A DNA stretch of 64,000 nucleotides. Origin: an uncultured Methanobacterium sp. (GTDB lineage: Archaea; Methanobacteriota; Methanobacteria; Methanobacteriales; Methanobacteriaceae). Shown piece after piece: positions 1 to 9,294 of the stretch. The stretch's first letter is position 1, and every line of letters begins with the position of its first letter. The stretch is from contig NZ_OY762015.1 of assembly GCF_963665055.1 (NCBI RefSeq), positions 806,001 through 870,000 on the forward strand. The letters are read 5' to 3'. Under the pieces are notes generated by a model that ran no database searches, was not told where the DNA came from, and was given only the letters and a program-made list of their open reading frames with translations. Made by a program: the position numbers and the translations under genes.

Positions 1-25
1 ACTGGATGACCTTGAAATTGAATAA
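1..25 (+). CDS. Possible 3' end of an upstream gene
   Basis: The first bases can be read as seven codons, ending in residues LDDLEIE, followed by TAA at 23-25. The acidic tail and the 33-base gap before the next start fit the end of a gene lying outside the window. The fragment is far too short for a function, and the reading could be chance. Confidence 0.25.
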
Positions 26-58
26 ATTTAATCATAAAAATTTTTAGGATGTGTAACT

Positions 59-796
59 ATGAATATTGCACCAGGAATAGAAATCTTAGAGTTATCAATG
101 AAAATTACCGGGCCAGAAACCGTTGTTTACCCAACATTAGTATGGGATGAGGATACAGTGATACTGGTTGATGCCGGTGGACCTGGAAGCCTCAAAAATA
201 TAAAAAATTCCATGGAAAAAGTCGGTGTTCCCTTCGAAAAACTGGATAAAATCATAATCACCCACCAGGACATTGACCACATTGGTGGTGTAAAGGAAAT
301 CATCAATGAATTGCCAGGTGTGGAAGTTCTCTCCCATGAACTGGACAAACCATATATACAGGGTGAAAAGAAACTGGTGAGATTGAATTCCAGGTTCATG
401 GAGCGTATAAACTATTTAAACCCTGATGAGAAGGAAAAAGTGCTGGAAATATTCTCCAACACACAGGCCAAAGTTAACCGAACCCTGAGTGATGGGGAAA
501 AACTGGATTGCTGTGGCGGAATCACTGTAATACACACACCAGGCCATACACCGGGACACATATGCCTCTACTGTGAAGCAAGTAAAACCCTCATTGTGGG
601 TGATGCAATGAACATTGCTGATGACAAGCTAACTGGACCTAATCCTCAGATTTTAAATGATAAAGATTTAGAACAAGCTGTTAAATCCCTTAAAAAATTT
701 GAAGATCTTGATGTGGAATACGTGATAACCTACCATGGAGGCCTTTACACTGGTGATTTCCATTCCCGAATAGAAGAGATAACTGGAGAGGTTTAA
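59..796 (+). CDS. MBL-fold metallo-hydrolase
   Basis: Metallo-beta-lactamase-fold hydrolase of 245 residues. The metal-binding motif THQDIDH lies at residues 68-74. It is followed by a second His site in HTPGHTPGHI, an Asp in the VGDAMN segment and a final His in the YHGG motif near the C-terminus. This is the usual order for a dinuclear Zn or Fe hydrolase. The HxDxDH variant is common among uncharacterised members, so the substrate cannot be named. The start is preceded by AGGATGTG. The stop lies four bases before the next gene's start, and the downstream RBS sits inside this gene's end, so the two are probably co-transcribed and translationally coupled. A paralogue lies at 1700-2326. Confidence 0.88.
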   Translation: MNIAPGIEILELSMKITGPETVVYPTLVWDEDTVILVDAGGPGSLKNIKNSMEKVGVPFEKLDKIIITHQDIDHIGGVKEIINELPGVEVLSHELDKPYIQGEKKLVRLNSRFMERINYLNPDEKEKVLEIFSNTQAKVNRTLSDGEKLDCCGGITVIHTPGHTPGHICLYCEASKTLIVGDAMNIADDKLTGPNPQILNDKDLEQAVKSLKKFEDLDVEYVITYHGGLYTGDFHSRIEEITGEV

Positions 797-800
797 GGGA

Positions 801-1604
801 ATGATTGATTTAAGTCAAATTTTCATTCCCATCTTCGGATTTTTAATTGGACTTCTGGTCTCAACCCTGGGTGGTGGAGGAGGTGGACTGTACGTACCGG
901 TTTTAACATTGGTATTTGGAATACCTACCCAGGTGGCAGTGGCCACTTCACTGGCATCGGTACTACCCACCACTACAGTAGGTGCCTTCAGCCACTACCG
1001 TGAAGGTAATGTCAACCTGCGAATTGGGATTATACTGGGGGCAGGTGGAGTTGCAGGCACACTCATTGGAGCATACCTGGCCAACATGATACCCTCGGAC
1101 ATGTTAAGAAGATTTTTAGGGGTGTTCATGCTTTTGATGATGATTCCTATGTTAAGAAGTTTCATTAAAAGGCATAAAAATCAGGATGAGGAAGTGAAAA
1201 AAGAGAACAGTTCCAAAAATGAGCCAATAGTTTTAACCAGACCCCGACAGTTTCTTGCTTCATTATTCGGAGTTGCATCTGGATTACTGGCCGGAATTTT
1301 CGGTATCAGTGGAACACCACCAGTCAGCGCGGGACTATACAGTTTAGGATTGCCCGCCATGACAGTGGTAGGTACCACGGTCTTTGTACTCATCTTCAAC
1401 TCCCTCACTGGAATCGGAGGTTACTTCCTCCTGGGAAGATTGGATATTACCCTGATCATTCTCCTGGCCGGAGGAGCAGCAGTAGGTGCATTTATCGGAC
1501 CAAAATTACTCAAAAAAATCAACCCCCAGACCTTTGAAAAGATTTATGTACCGGTGATCCTGACCATCAGCCTGGTACTGGGACTGGCTATGATACTGGC
1601 ATAG
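801..1604 (+). CDS. TauE/SafE family membrane permease
   Basis: Integral membrane protein of 267 residues with about eight hydrophobic helices in two halves, each opening with a glycine-rich motif (GGGGGG near residue 25 and GIFGISG near 165). This is the DUF81/TauE/SafE pattern. Known members export or import sulfite, sulfoacetate and other small organic anions across the cytoplasmic membrane; the substrate here is unknown. A charged loop around residues 123-145 separates the halves. The RBS GGAGAGG lies in the end of the upstream MBL gene. The pairing suggests an operon and recalls MBL-fold persulfide dioxygenase plus TauE pairs in sulfur metabolism, but that link is inference. Confidence 0.88.
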   Translation: MIDLSQIFIPIFGFLIGLLVSTLGGGGGGLYVPVLTLVFGIPTQVAVATSLASVLPTTTVGAFSHYREGNVNLRIGIILGAGGVAGTLIGAYLANMIPSDMLRRFLGVFMLLMMIPMLRSFIKRHKNQDEEVKKENSSKNEPIVLTRPRQFLASLFGVASGLLAGIFGISGTPPVSAGLYSLGLPAMTVVGTTVFVLIFNSLTGIGGYFLLGRLDITLIILLAGGAAVGAFIGPKLLKKINPQTFEKIYVPVILTISLVLGLAMILA

Positions 1605-1699
1605 CTTTAATAAACCAAGAATATTACTACTAAACTGGAACTGGAATTGAGCTTGTGATATAAACACGAGGATATAACTTAATAACCGGAGGAATTGTT

Positions 1700-2326
1700 A
1701 TGAAAGTAACTGATGGCGTATATGCTTTAGATTCAACTAAAGGAAATTATGCATATTTAATACAGGGTGAAGAAACTATTTTAATAGATACTGGACGTCC
1801 TGGTCAGGGTAAAGGTATTTTAAAAGATTTAAAAGATCTGGATATAAAACCGGAGCGTATAAAATATATTCTCCTGACTCATCACGATGTGGATCATATA
1901 GGTGGCCTGGCTTTTCTCCAGAAAATTACCGGGGCAGAAGTACATGCATCAGCTGAGGATATACCATACATTTATGGTGAAAAAAAGAGGCCAGGAATAA
2001 AAAGATTGGTATCTATCATTATGCGTACTGGAAAACCGGAAAATATCATTCCATTCTCACCAGAAGAGACCATTGGAGGGTTGGAAGTTATACCTACACC
2101 CGGACATACTCCGGGTCATGTATGTTTCCTGTATAATGATGTGTTATTTGCAGGGGACTTAATTCGAACATCCCATGGTAAAGTAAGTCCAATGAATTCA
2201 TTGATGGTTTGGAATGAGGAATTATCCAGAAAATCAATTGATAAAATCAACCATTACCAGTTCAAATGGGTATGCCCGGCCCATGGTCAACCTATAAAGG
2301 TAAATGGGAAAATTGAACTAGAATAG
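1700..2326 (+). CDS. MBL-fold metallo-hydrolase (second copy)
   Basis: Metallo-beta-lactamase-fold protein of 208 residues with the motif THHDVDH at residues 60-66, a second metal site in TPGHTPGHV, an Asp in AGDLI and a terminal AHGQP. It is a paralogue of the protein at 59-796 but shorter in the middle and at the C-terminus. The start ATG has a strong GGAGG RBS. It is separated from the TauE gene by 95 bases, so it may have its own promoter. The substrate is unknown. Two hairpins follow the stop codon. Confidence 0.87.
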   Translation: MKVTDGVYALDSTKGNYAYLIQGEETILIDTGRPGQGKGILKDLKDLDIKPERIKYILLTHHDVDHIGGLAFLQKITGAEVHASAEDIPYIYGEKKRPGIKRLVSIIMRTGKPENIIPFSPEETIGGLEVIPTPGHTPGHVCFLYNDVLFAGDLIRTSHGKVSPMNSLMVWNEELSRKSIDKINHYQFKWVCPAHGQPIKVNGKIELE

Positions 2327-2339
2327 TTTAATATATGCC

Positions 2340-2434
2340 GTATGAAGGTTTCATACTGAAACTAAATTCATAATAAGATAGGATGCACTGGTAGGAATAT
2401 ATTTTGAGGTAGACATGAAGTACACCAGTGCATC
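2340..2434. terminator. Two perfect inverted repeats after the MBL gene
   Basis: Just after the stop of the MBL gene there are two perfect inverted repeats. The first is GTATGAA at 2340-2346 with TTCATAC at 2350-2356 (3-base loop). The second is GATGCACTGGT at 2382-2392 with ACCAGTGCATC at 2424-2434 (31-base loop). The first could be a 3' mRNA hairpin. The second has arms too long to be chance and could be an RNA stem or a protein-binding dyad. There is no T-run directly after either, so a terminator role is only a guess. Confidence 0.45.
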
Positions 2435-2594
2435 TACCTATATATTCGTAATCCTACTATATAATGGTTTTAAAGATTCTATTAATAAACAGGGAATTAA
2501 TGGTAAAGTATTAACTGTTTTTAAATGCCTTAAATTTGGATGCATATTTTTTTATTAGATAAATAAGATCAATATTCATCTTCCTCATTATTCG

Positions 2595-2634
2595 TCTGAT
2601 TGTATTGATATACTAGTCTGGTTGTATTGATATA
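2595..2634. repeat. Two-copy 18-bp direct repeat
   Basis: TCTGATTGTATTGATATA (2595-2612) is repeated as TCTGGTTGTATTGATATA (2617-2634), with one mismatch and a 22-bp period, about two helical turns. It lies just beyond the 3' end of the minus-strand flavodoxin gene. It could be a paired binding site or a small local duplication. Confidence 0.5.
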
Positions 2635-2661
2635 GCAAGATATGAATGTATCAGGATCCCA

Positions 2662-3111
2662 TTATAATTTGGATTCTTTCACCTGCTTGGCAAATGCCTC
2701 TGCCCGGAGCAGATCATCTTCGTTGGGATGACCCTTGTTCAATCCTCCGATTAATTTAAACGGGCCAACAGTATCAAAGCCCTTACAGTTAAAACTAGCA
2801 AGAATGTTAAATCCTTTTTCTGTTAATTGTTTAGACAACCAGTTGTTGGGTCTTCCATCGCCACTGGTTATAAAAGTAAAAGCATCCTTGCCTGTAACTT
2901 TATCTAAACCTTTTAAAATATTTCTCATGCTTTTATGAGGTTTGTTATAATAAATTCCCGAACCAAACCCGATCAAATCATATTCCTGGATTTTTTGTGG
3001 ATGGAAATCATTTAAATCAAACATATCCCCCTCTAGACAATTTGATATGACTTCTGCAACTTTTTTGGTGTTCTGGTGATGCACTGACTTATAAACTATG
3101 GCGGTTTTCAT
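2662..3111 (-). CDS. Flavodoxin-like protein
   Basis: Flavodoxin-fold protein of 149 residues. The N-terminal strand and loop (IVYKSVHHQNTKKVA) match the FMN phosphate-binding loop position, and the GFGSGIYY segment near residue 50 and FITSGDG segment near 80 fit the two isoalloxazine-contact loops. Such small archaeal flavodoxins carry electrons or act as NAD(P)H-linked reductase partners; the partner is unknown. The start has a GGAG RBS 8 bases upstream. It is transcribed away from the integrase, and the 430-base interval between them carries the left att-like site, so this gene is probably the last chromosomal gene before the island. Confidence 0.82.
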   Translation of the reverse strand: MKTAIVYKSVHHQNTKKVAEVISNCLEGDMFDLNDFHPQKIQEYDLIGFGSGIYYNKPHKSMRNILKGLDKVTGKDAFTFITSGDGRPNNWLSKQLTEKGFNILASFNCKGFDTVGPFKLIGGLNKGHPNEDDLLRAEAFAKQVKESKL

Positions 3112-3474
3112 TTTTAATTCTCCTTTATCAGAGTGTTAAAAATATTTTCAAGCGATTCTTAAAATTATTTTGTAGAGTGTTTGGTGAAATAGATGCTGGT
3201 TTTTTCTATCAAAAAATAAATGGCAGTACCATGAAAAATTATTTTTTTTATTTTCAAAACTTTTTGTAGAAAAGTTTTTTAGTTTATTCTCGAGATAAAC
3301 TCATATTCTGAGATTTGGTTTATGTGAATATTAACCAATTATAAAAATCTAAAATACTAGCGTAAATGATCAACTATATATAGGTCCACTGGGCCAAATA
3401 GGGCAGTTTTAATGATTTTTGTTTTACCAGTACACAAAAATAAACTTAATAATAAAATAGGAAAAGTTTATTAA

Positions 3475-3520
3475 TTTTACTTCGTTAAACCATGATAAGG
3501 TAAACCACATTGTCGTTATA
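3475..3520. other. Left att-like site next to the integrase
   Basis: TTTTACTTCGTTAAACCA at 3475-3492 is repeated exactly in the same orientation at 48105-48122. In addition, ACTTCGT (3479-3485) and GTCGTTATA (3512-3520) reappear inverted at 48295-48336 with the same total length of 42 bp. The site lies about 20-70 bases upstream of the integrase start, the usual place for a recombinase attachment site. No tRNA gene is involved. The rest of the interval 3112-3474 holds AT-rich sequence and the promoters of two divergent genes. Confidence 0.5.
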
Positions 3521-3541
3521 TTATCAATAATTTTTAATAGT

Positions 3542-4753
3542 ATGACGATCTATAACATAAGTATGAGCAAGAATGATGATGAAGTTATTGAAAACTGGTT
3601 TCTTATTAGAAACATAAGTTCTGATACTCAAGAAATTTACCTTATGGCTTTAAAGGAATATTTCCAGCTCACGAAAAAGACACCTACTGTTTTACTTAAA
3701 GAAGCCAAAGAAGAGAATCTTTCTAATATTCCATTAATGGAAAGGAAAGTTACAATTAATCTTCTTAAATATAAGAAAGCACTAATTGACAATGGAAAAG
3801 CTCCAAGCACAGTTTATTTGTATTTTTCGGCTATAAAATCATTTTATAGAGCTTTCCAAATTATTTTACCTGAGATCAAACTTGATAAAGGTGATATTGG
3901 TCTTGAGAAGAATATGGGTAAACCTTTAACCCGTAAAGATATTCTTAAAATGCTGGGTGTAGCACCCCCCAGAGAAAGAGCGCTCATATATTTAATGACT
4001 CTTACTGGTATGGGTCAGCAGGAAGCTAGGGATCTTACTATTAAAAAACTTCTTGATTCTGCAAGTTCCGCTATTGATGTAATTCTGAGAGATGTTTATG
4101 CATTATTCTCCCATGAAGAACAAGTTCTTGATGAGGTTCTCACACTTGAAATCACAAGAAAAAAAGTAAAATACAGGCATCATACATTTTTACCTCCTGA
4201 AGCTACACGTGAACTGATTAATTATTTAAAAGAACGCTGTTATGGTAGAAATGAGAAAATACGTTTGGAAAATTGTAATGGGAGAATATTTGTAAATAAA
4301 CAAGGTGGAGAACTTAGTAGGGACAGTATTGTCACTAATTTTAGGCGTATAGGTCAAGAAGCTGGTTTTCAAAAAGATAAGGGATGTTATAGTTTTTGGA
4401 GAAGCCATGCGTTAAGGAAATATTTTATCAGTACTATCATAAACAAAACAGCTGAAAAAACAATTGCTGATTACATGGCGGGTCACAAAATATCTCCTCA
4501 GGATCGGACTTACTGGCGGGCTAACCCTGATGATCTCAAAGATCACTACCTCAAAGCCCTACCATTTCTGAGTATTGATGAAGCAAAGGTAATGGATGTG
4601 AAAAGCCTGGAATTCAAAACAATTATGGATGATTCTAAGAAGAAAGATGATAAAATTGCTGATTTAGTGAGAAGGGTGGAACTAATGGAAGAAAGAGATA
4701 AAAAAAAGGAGCGATTACTTGATAATGAGGAATTCACTAAAAAACATCTTTGA
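3542..4753 (+). CDS. Tyrosine recombinase/integrase
   Basis: Site-specific recombinase of 403 residues. The N-terminal 110 residues form a SAM-like core-binding domain. The catalytic domain has box I Arg at about 163 (EARDLT), HALR at 289-292, a GH at 314-315 and the likely nucleophile Tyr324 (DRTYW), nine residues after the His as in the family. Tyr336 is a less likely alternative. A charged coiled coil closes the protein (about 365-403). It is transcribed into the island and lies beside the att-like site at 3475, so it probably moves or moved the adjoining DNA. No clear RBS precedes the first ATG; ATG at 3563 is an alternative start. Confidence 0.9.
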   Translation: MTIYNISMSKNDDEVIENWFLIRNISSDTQEIYLMALKEYFQLTKKTPTVLLKEAKEENLSNIPLMERKVTINLLKYKKALIDNGKAPSTVYLYFSAIKSFYRAFQIILPEIKLDKGDIGLEKNMGKPLTRKDILKMLGVAPPRERALIYLMTLTGMGQQEARDLTIKKLLDSASSAIDVILRDVYALFSHEEQVLDEVLTLEITRKKVKYRHHTFLPPEATRELINYLKERCYGRNEKIRLENCNGRIFVNKQGGELSRDSIVTNFRRIGQEAGFQKDKGCYSFWRSHALRKYFISTIINKTAEKTIADYMAGHKISPQDRTYWRANPDDLKDHYLKALPFLSIDEAKVMDVKSLEFKTIMDDSKKKDDKIADLVRRVELMEERDKKKERLLDNEEFTKKHL

Positions 4754-4898
4754 TTATTATTAAATTATTATTTATCACTTATAATTTATTTGGGTTTACT
4801 ATACTCATTTCTCAATTTAAAGTTCAACTCTTTCAGCCAATGTTCTAATTATTTCATCAGAAAGGACTTATCATCATATAACATCTATATTTCCATTT

Positions 4899-7800
4899 TT
4901 AATCAAGATTAACTAATTCTCTTTTATGTGGTTTATAATCATCCCCCATCTCTTCCAAAATTTGTTCCAAATATTGAGGAGAAATGTATATTTCTTTATT
5001 TGTAGCAGGGTTCAAAGTTTTATAAGGTGGTTTTACATTTTCAGGTAGTAAATCCCAATTAAATTTATTCCAGAACCTCATGATTGATTTAACTCGATTT
5101 TGAGTGTATCCTTGTTGTTTTCCATAAAATAAATAATCATCATCAATTAAATTTTTAAAGAGAATTTCCATTCCTGAAATAAAATCTTTATAAAACTTAT
5201 CACCTCGATTATTTAAAACAAATTGTACAGCAGGATGTGAAAAGTTTATTCCTTTTGTTGAGTTGAAAAACAAGTATAAATAACTTTCAATTTCTTTTCC
5301 ATAATGTTGAAGATGGAATTCATTTGTTTCATTTAGTTTTTCAAAAGAAGTCGCTAATGGATTAATTTCATATAATACTTCATTATTTTCTAGTCTTAAT
5401 ATTGTCGAAGCCCTTATAATTGATATAAGTGACTCTTTAAAAGTTTTAGGATCCCATAGGTCATATCCTAAATGTAATAATTTAGGATAAAACCTGTTAT
5501 TATTAAAAGGGATGTAAGCTGTATTTTCATGAGGTATTGGTGGGTATTGACTTAATGAGACATATTCCAATCCAAATGACTGCATTTCATTTAAAGTCAT
5601 CCAATTTAGACTATTATCTTTTATATACGGAAAAGGAACATGTTCATAAGCTTGACGCTTAGATAATTCATACGGCAAAAGTTCATATAATCCAACTATT
5701 TTCCAAAAATCTTCCGGATCAGGACGGAGTTCTTCATCCATTGATATATCTGCAAGTATTGTTCTACTTAGGCTTTTAAGTTCCGATCTAAATGTGCTCC
5801 ATTTTGCATGTTCTTTGCTCGAATCGCGGAATATACCCCTATTGGGTTCCCGATTAGGTTTTAAAGGAAGCTTTTTAGATCCTGTAATATTAACAAAACA
5901 ACTGCCGGGGAACTGAAGTTGAATACCATTATAAGTAGAGCCCCAAAAATGCAAATTATAATTTCTATCCCCACAAATAACAATTCCATCTTGAGCTATT
6001 ACATCTATACAACTTAAAGGACTGTGATCAATTTTTCTATTACTATCAGACAAGCATGTTATCCCAATGCTTACACCATTACCTACAGACTTTTTATCCC
6101 ATTTACCCCATTCATTTTCCATACAAAGTCTTCCATTACCATTTTTTAGAAAAGACATTCTAATAGTTCCTTCATATTCATTAGAAAGCGAAGATACATC
6201 TTTTTCAATAGTATGAACATAATCTGGAGGTATCACTTTTTCAAATTCCGTTTTTAATCTTAATGGACGGTTTCGAGGTTCAATAACTAAATTACAAGGA
6301 TTGAATGGATGTTCTATTATAACATTTATAGGTATATCAAGAGCAATAGCATAATATTGAGCAGCACCTAAAAGTTGTAAAGGGTCTAAATAATCATTAG
6401 TAATTTCTTCTTTGCTTAATTTTTTTCCTGTTGCTGTAATCTCTGTTCCAGGGTTTGGTTCACTAACTAACTCCTTTATTACAACCATTCTTGAAAATCC
6501 ACTAACTTCAACTTCTAAAGGTTTACCCCTTTCATATGATCCTAAATATCTTTCCGTTCGAATTTTTAAAGATTCACCGATCATAAAAGTTGATAAAACG
6601 CCAATTCCAAATTGACTAATCGGGTCAAAATCTACATTCTTTCCTCTTAATCCTCCACGCTCTTGTTCAAATTCAGGCGAACAATAATAACTTCTACCAA
6701 CTTTAAAGAAATAGTTTTCTAGAATATGTTCATCCATACCTATACCATTATCTTTACATACTAATTCCAACTTACCCTCATTATTTAACCTTTGTATAAG
6801 TGTTATTTTCCCATTATTCCATTGATTGCCTTTTGCTTCTTCTTTAGCTTTTCGATGTCTTATTGCATCATAAGCATTTTGAATTAATTCCCTAACACAT
6901 AGGGATGTTCCGCCCCATAAATCCATATCCATTAGTAATTTCATAATCTCATCATGTGAAAGTGAAAATTCCAAATCGAAATAGGAATAAGAATTATCTT
7001 TAGCAGAAATCCGTGAACGAGTAACAATTGGGGGTACTTCTAATTTATAACGTTCTGCAATTCCATCCCTTTGTGGAAAATCTTTAATTATTAAAAGACA
7101 AGATTTTAATTCAGAATCTATGTAATCTAAAAACTTACGAAGAGTTTTTTCATAAACTGGATGCGTACATTCACATTCAAATAATATTTCATCAGATATT
7201 TTCCATCCCACTACAGATTTATGTTTATTCCATTCTTTGACACTTATTTCATTATGTGGAGATATATTTTCGAAAAGTACGTCAGGAGTCCTTTCTCTAT
7301 CAAAATCAAGTATGTCTGCAAGTCTTAATATTAATGAACAATAAAGTAGGTTAACTGGTATATCACCAACTATTTTATCAAAAGGGTAATCCTCTTTATA
7401 TTCCAATACTAATTGTTCAGCACGTATAGAATGTGATTTACAGACTAATGATACAATTTTTGCTATATTATGACCTTCTAATTTCCAAATTTCCTCACTT
7501 TCCCATTTATTAACTATATATTCTGCACCTATGTCTCCATGGAATCCTCTAATAAAATCTGTTAAAAAGCTTTGTTCTATGCTTGCTATAGCCATTATTA
7601 TTGATTTTTTTTCGTCTTCATCTGTTACTGAATTTAAAAGCTCTTCAAATTCTTTTAATCCCATTAATTCTGCTTTTCGTTTTTCCCTAAACAATTTGAA
7701 CTCATCTGATCCTTTTATTTCTTCCAATTTATCTCTTGGTGAAGCCATACCAATATCATGTAAGTAAGCTGATAAAATTAAAATCGTAATTTCGATATAG

Positions 7801-8069
7801 TTTAAATTATCAATTGAATCTGATTCTTCTAATAAAATACCCATTATATGAGTTACATTAACTAAATGAACTTCATCATGAAGCGTATATTCATCAAAAA
7901 GTTTAATTACGGTCTTCATCTTGACCATAGCATCAGAACAGACCTCATTAACCAAAGTTAGAGCTTTCAGGCGGTTAACTTCTTCATTTCGATTTAATCC
8001 TTCTTCTTGAGCTAGTTCCTTTAGCTTTTTATAAAGTAGTGTTTCTTCAAGAGATGCAGGTGAACTCAT
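4899..8069 (-). CDS. HD domain plus HSP90-type ATPase protein
   Basis: Large cytoplasmic protein of 1056 residues. Residues about 60-260 form an HD phosphohydrolase domain (His at 64/68, HD at 104-105, HGD at 177-179, Asp in ADILDFD near 251). Residues about 370-640 form a GHKL/HSP90-type ATPase with N-box ELIQNAYDAI (394-403), DNGIGM (440-445) and QFGIGVLS (486-493). The C-terminal 400 residues are not recognised. RBS GGGGG precedes the ATG. It is the last gene of a three-gene minus-strand unit with the HEPN gene 95 bases upstream. HD plus HSP90-like proteins occur in defence islands; a nucleotide- or nucleic-acid-triggered role is inference. Confidence 0.85.
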   Translation of the reverse strand: MSSPASLEETLLYKKLKELAQEEGLNRNEEVNRLKALTLVNEVCSDAMVKMKTVIKLFDEYTLHDEVHLVNVTHIMGILLEESDSIDNLNYIEITILILSAYLHDIGMASPRDKLEEIKGSDEFKLFREKRKAELMGLKEFEELLNSVTDEDEKKSIIMAIASIEQSFLTDFIRGFHGDIGAEYIVNKWESEEIWKLEGHNIAKIVSLVCKSHSIRAEQLVLEYKEDYPFDKIVGDIPVNLLYCSLILRLADILDFDRERTPDVLFENISPHNEISVKEWNKHKSVVGWKISDEILFECECTHPVYEKTLRKFLDYIDSELKSCLLIIKDFPQRDGIAERYKLEVPPIVTRSRISAKDNSYSYFDLEFSLSHDEIMKLLMDMDLWGGTSLCVRELIQNAYDAIRHRKAKEEAKGNQWNNGKITLIQRLNNEGKLELVCKDNGIGMDEHILENYFFKVGRSYYCSPEFEQERGGLRGKNVDFDPISQFGIGVLSTFMIGESLKIRTERYLGSYERGKPLEVEVSGFSRMVVIKELVSEPNPGTEITATGKKLSKEEITNDYLDPLQLLGAAQYYAIALDIPINVIIEHPFNPCNLVIEPRNRPLRLKTEFEKVIPPDYVHTIEKDVSSLSNEYEGTIRMSFLKNGNGRLCMENEWGKWDKKSVGNGVSIGITCLSDSNRKIDHSPLSCIDVIAQDGIVICGDRNYNLHFWGSTYNGIQLQFPGSCFVNITGSKKLPLKPNREPNRGIFRDSSKEHAKWSTFRSELKSLSRTILADISMDEELRPDPEDFWKIVGLYELLPYELSKRQAYEHVPFPYIKDNSLNWMTLNEMQSFGLEYVSLSQYPPIPHENTAYIPFNNNRFYPKLLHLGYDLWDPKTFKESLISIIRASTILRLENNEVLYEINPLATSFEKLNETNEFHLQHYGKEIESYLYLFFNSTKGINFSHPAVQFVLNNRGDKFYKDFISGMEILFKNLIDDDYLFYGKQQGYTQNRVKSIMRFWNKFNWDLLPENVKPPYKTLNPATNKEIYISPQYLEQILEEMGDDYKPHKRELVNLD

Positions 8070-8164
8070 ATTTACCCCCTAAAATTTCCTCTGTTTCACA
8101 AGATTATGGAAAATCTTTGTCAAAAAATTTATATAACCAAAGTACATCAAATTTATTCCCCTAT

Positions 8165-9277
8165 TTATATTTCTATTTCCAGTGAAAAACTTCCTATCTC
8201 GTTGATTTTTTTAAGTTTAATCTTACCTATTGCAAAAACTTCTTCAAATTCAAAATTACAACCAATGAAAGGAATAGGGGTAATTATATTATTTTCTATA
8301 TCTAACTCAAAATATGGGTAATATCCTCCTATTCCAATTTTTGATAAATCTTCTTCTTTAATTTTACCTTCAACGTACAAAAAATCATTTATTTTAAAAA
8401 AATCCACGCATTTTAAATTTTCGAATGTTTCAATGCCAATATTTATTGCTGTAATGTTTGAAATAGCTTTACACAAAATTTTAGCCATTAATGGAAGCAT
8501 TTTCCGTGCACGTTCACTTAATGGAAAATTATCCTCAAAACCATGAGAGATTCCATTTCTAATATCTTTTATTTCTTTTCTATAATTGTTAGCAATTTCC
8601 ATATCTTTATATAATGATTCAATTCCCCCGTCGACAAGAATCGTGTACTTTTCACCGCAATTTGGACATTTTTTATTCATTTTTTTCTCTATCTTTTTGT
8701 CTTTTCCATAATATTCAGCTAATGGTGAATTTAGAGATTCTAATCCATGCCAAAAGAAAAGAAATTGATCTAAAGGGTCAGAAGTTGTTATACCTTTTCT
8801 AAACCAACGCACGGCCCTATAAACTCTATGTTTATATTTTAAAGTTTCAGAGCTATGGATAAATTCATATATTTTTTGCACATTTGGGAAAAATGAGTCG
8901 AATTTTACTTCTGCTCCTTTCACGAAAAGAGGTAAATCCCAAAGATATTGTCGGAAGAACCTTTCTCGAATACCTTCACTAATATCATAAATTAGTATTA
9001 TCTTTGAACGTTGGATTGGAAGTCCAGTTTCTAAACTACACATGGAAAGTAAAAACTCTAAAACTTCTCCAGCTTTAGCTATAGCATTATTAAAATCTAT
9101 TTCAGTTATTTCTACTTCTATTAACCAGCCTATGTTTGAATCAGCAAGTAATTTATCTTCTGAACCCAAAATTTGACGAAATTTAAAGTTCATATCTTTA
9201 AAGTTTATTTCAAATGCATTATTTTCATAAATTGTTAAAAAATTTTGGGTTGAAAAAAGAATAAAATATTTGGGCAT
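8165..9277 (-). CDS. HEPN-motif protein
   Basis: Protein of 370 residues. The N-terminal half is not recognised. The C-terminal half begins with a helix pair (FRKGITTSDPLDQFLFFWHG), has a CPNC knuckle at 204-207, and carries RNGISH at 240-245, the R-x4-H signature of HEPN ribonucleases, in the setting seen in Apea-like HEPN proteins. HEPN proteins cleave RNA in toxin-antitoxin and phage-defence systems. The gene is 17 bases downstream of the unknown gene at 9295 and 95 bases upstream of the HD/HSP90 gene, so it likely shares their transcript. RBS GAGGGG precedes the ATG. Confidence 0.72.
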   Translation of the reverse strand: MPKYFILFSTQNFLTIYENNAFEINFKDMNFKFRQILGSEDKLLADSNIGWLIEVEITEIDFNNAIAKAGEVLEFLLSMCSLETGLPIQRSKIILIYDISEGIRERFFRQYLWDLPLFVKGAEVKFDSFFPNVQKIYEFIHSSETLKYKHRVYRAVRWFRKGITTSDPLDQFLFFWHGLESLNSPLAEYYGKDKKIEKKMNKKCPNCGEKYTILVDGGIESLYKDMEIANNYRKEIKDIRNGISHGFEDNFPLSERARKMLPLMAKILCKAISNITAINIGIETFENLKCVDFFKINDFLYVEGKIKEEDLSKIGIGGYYPYFELDIENNIITPIPFIGCNFEFEEVFAIGKIKLKKINEIGSFSLEIEI

Positions 9278-9294
9278 AGTGTCCCCTCATTAAT

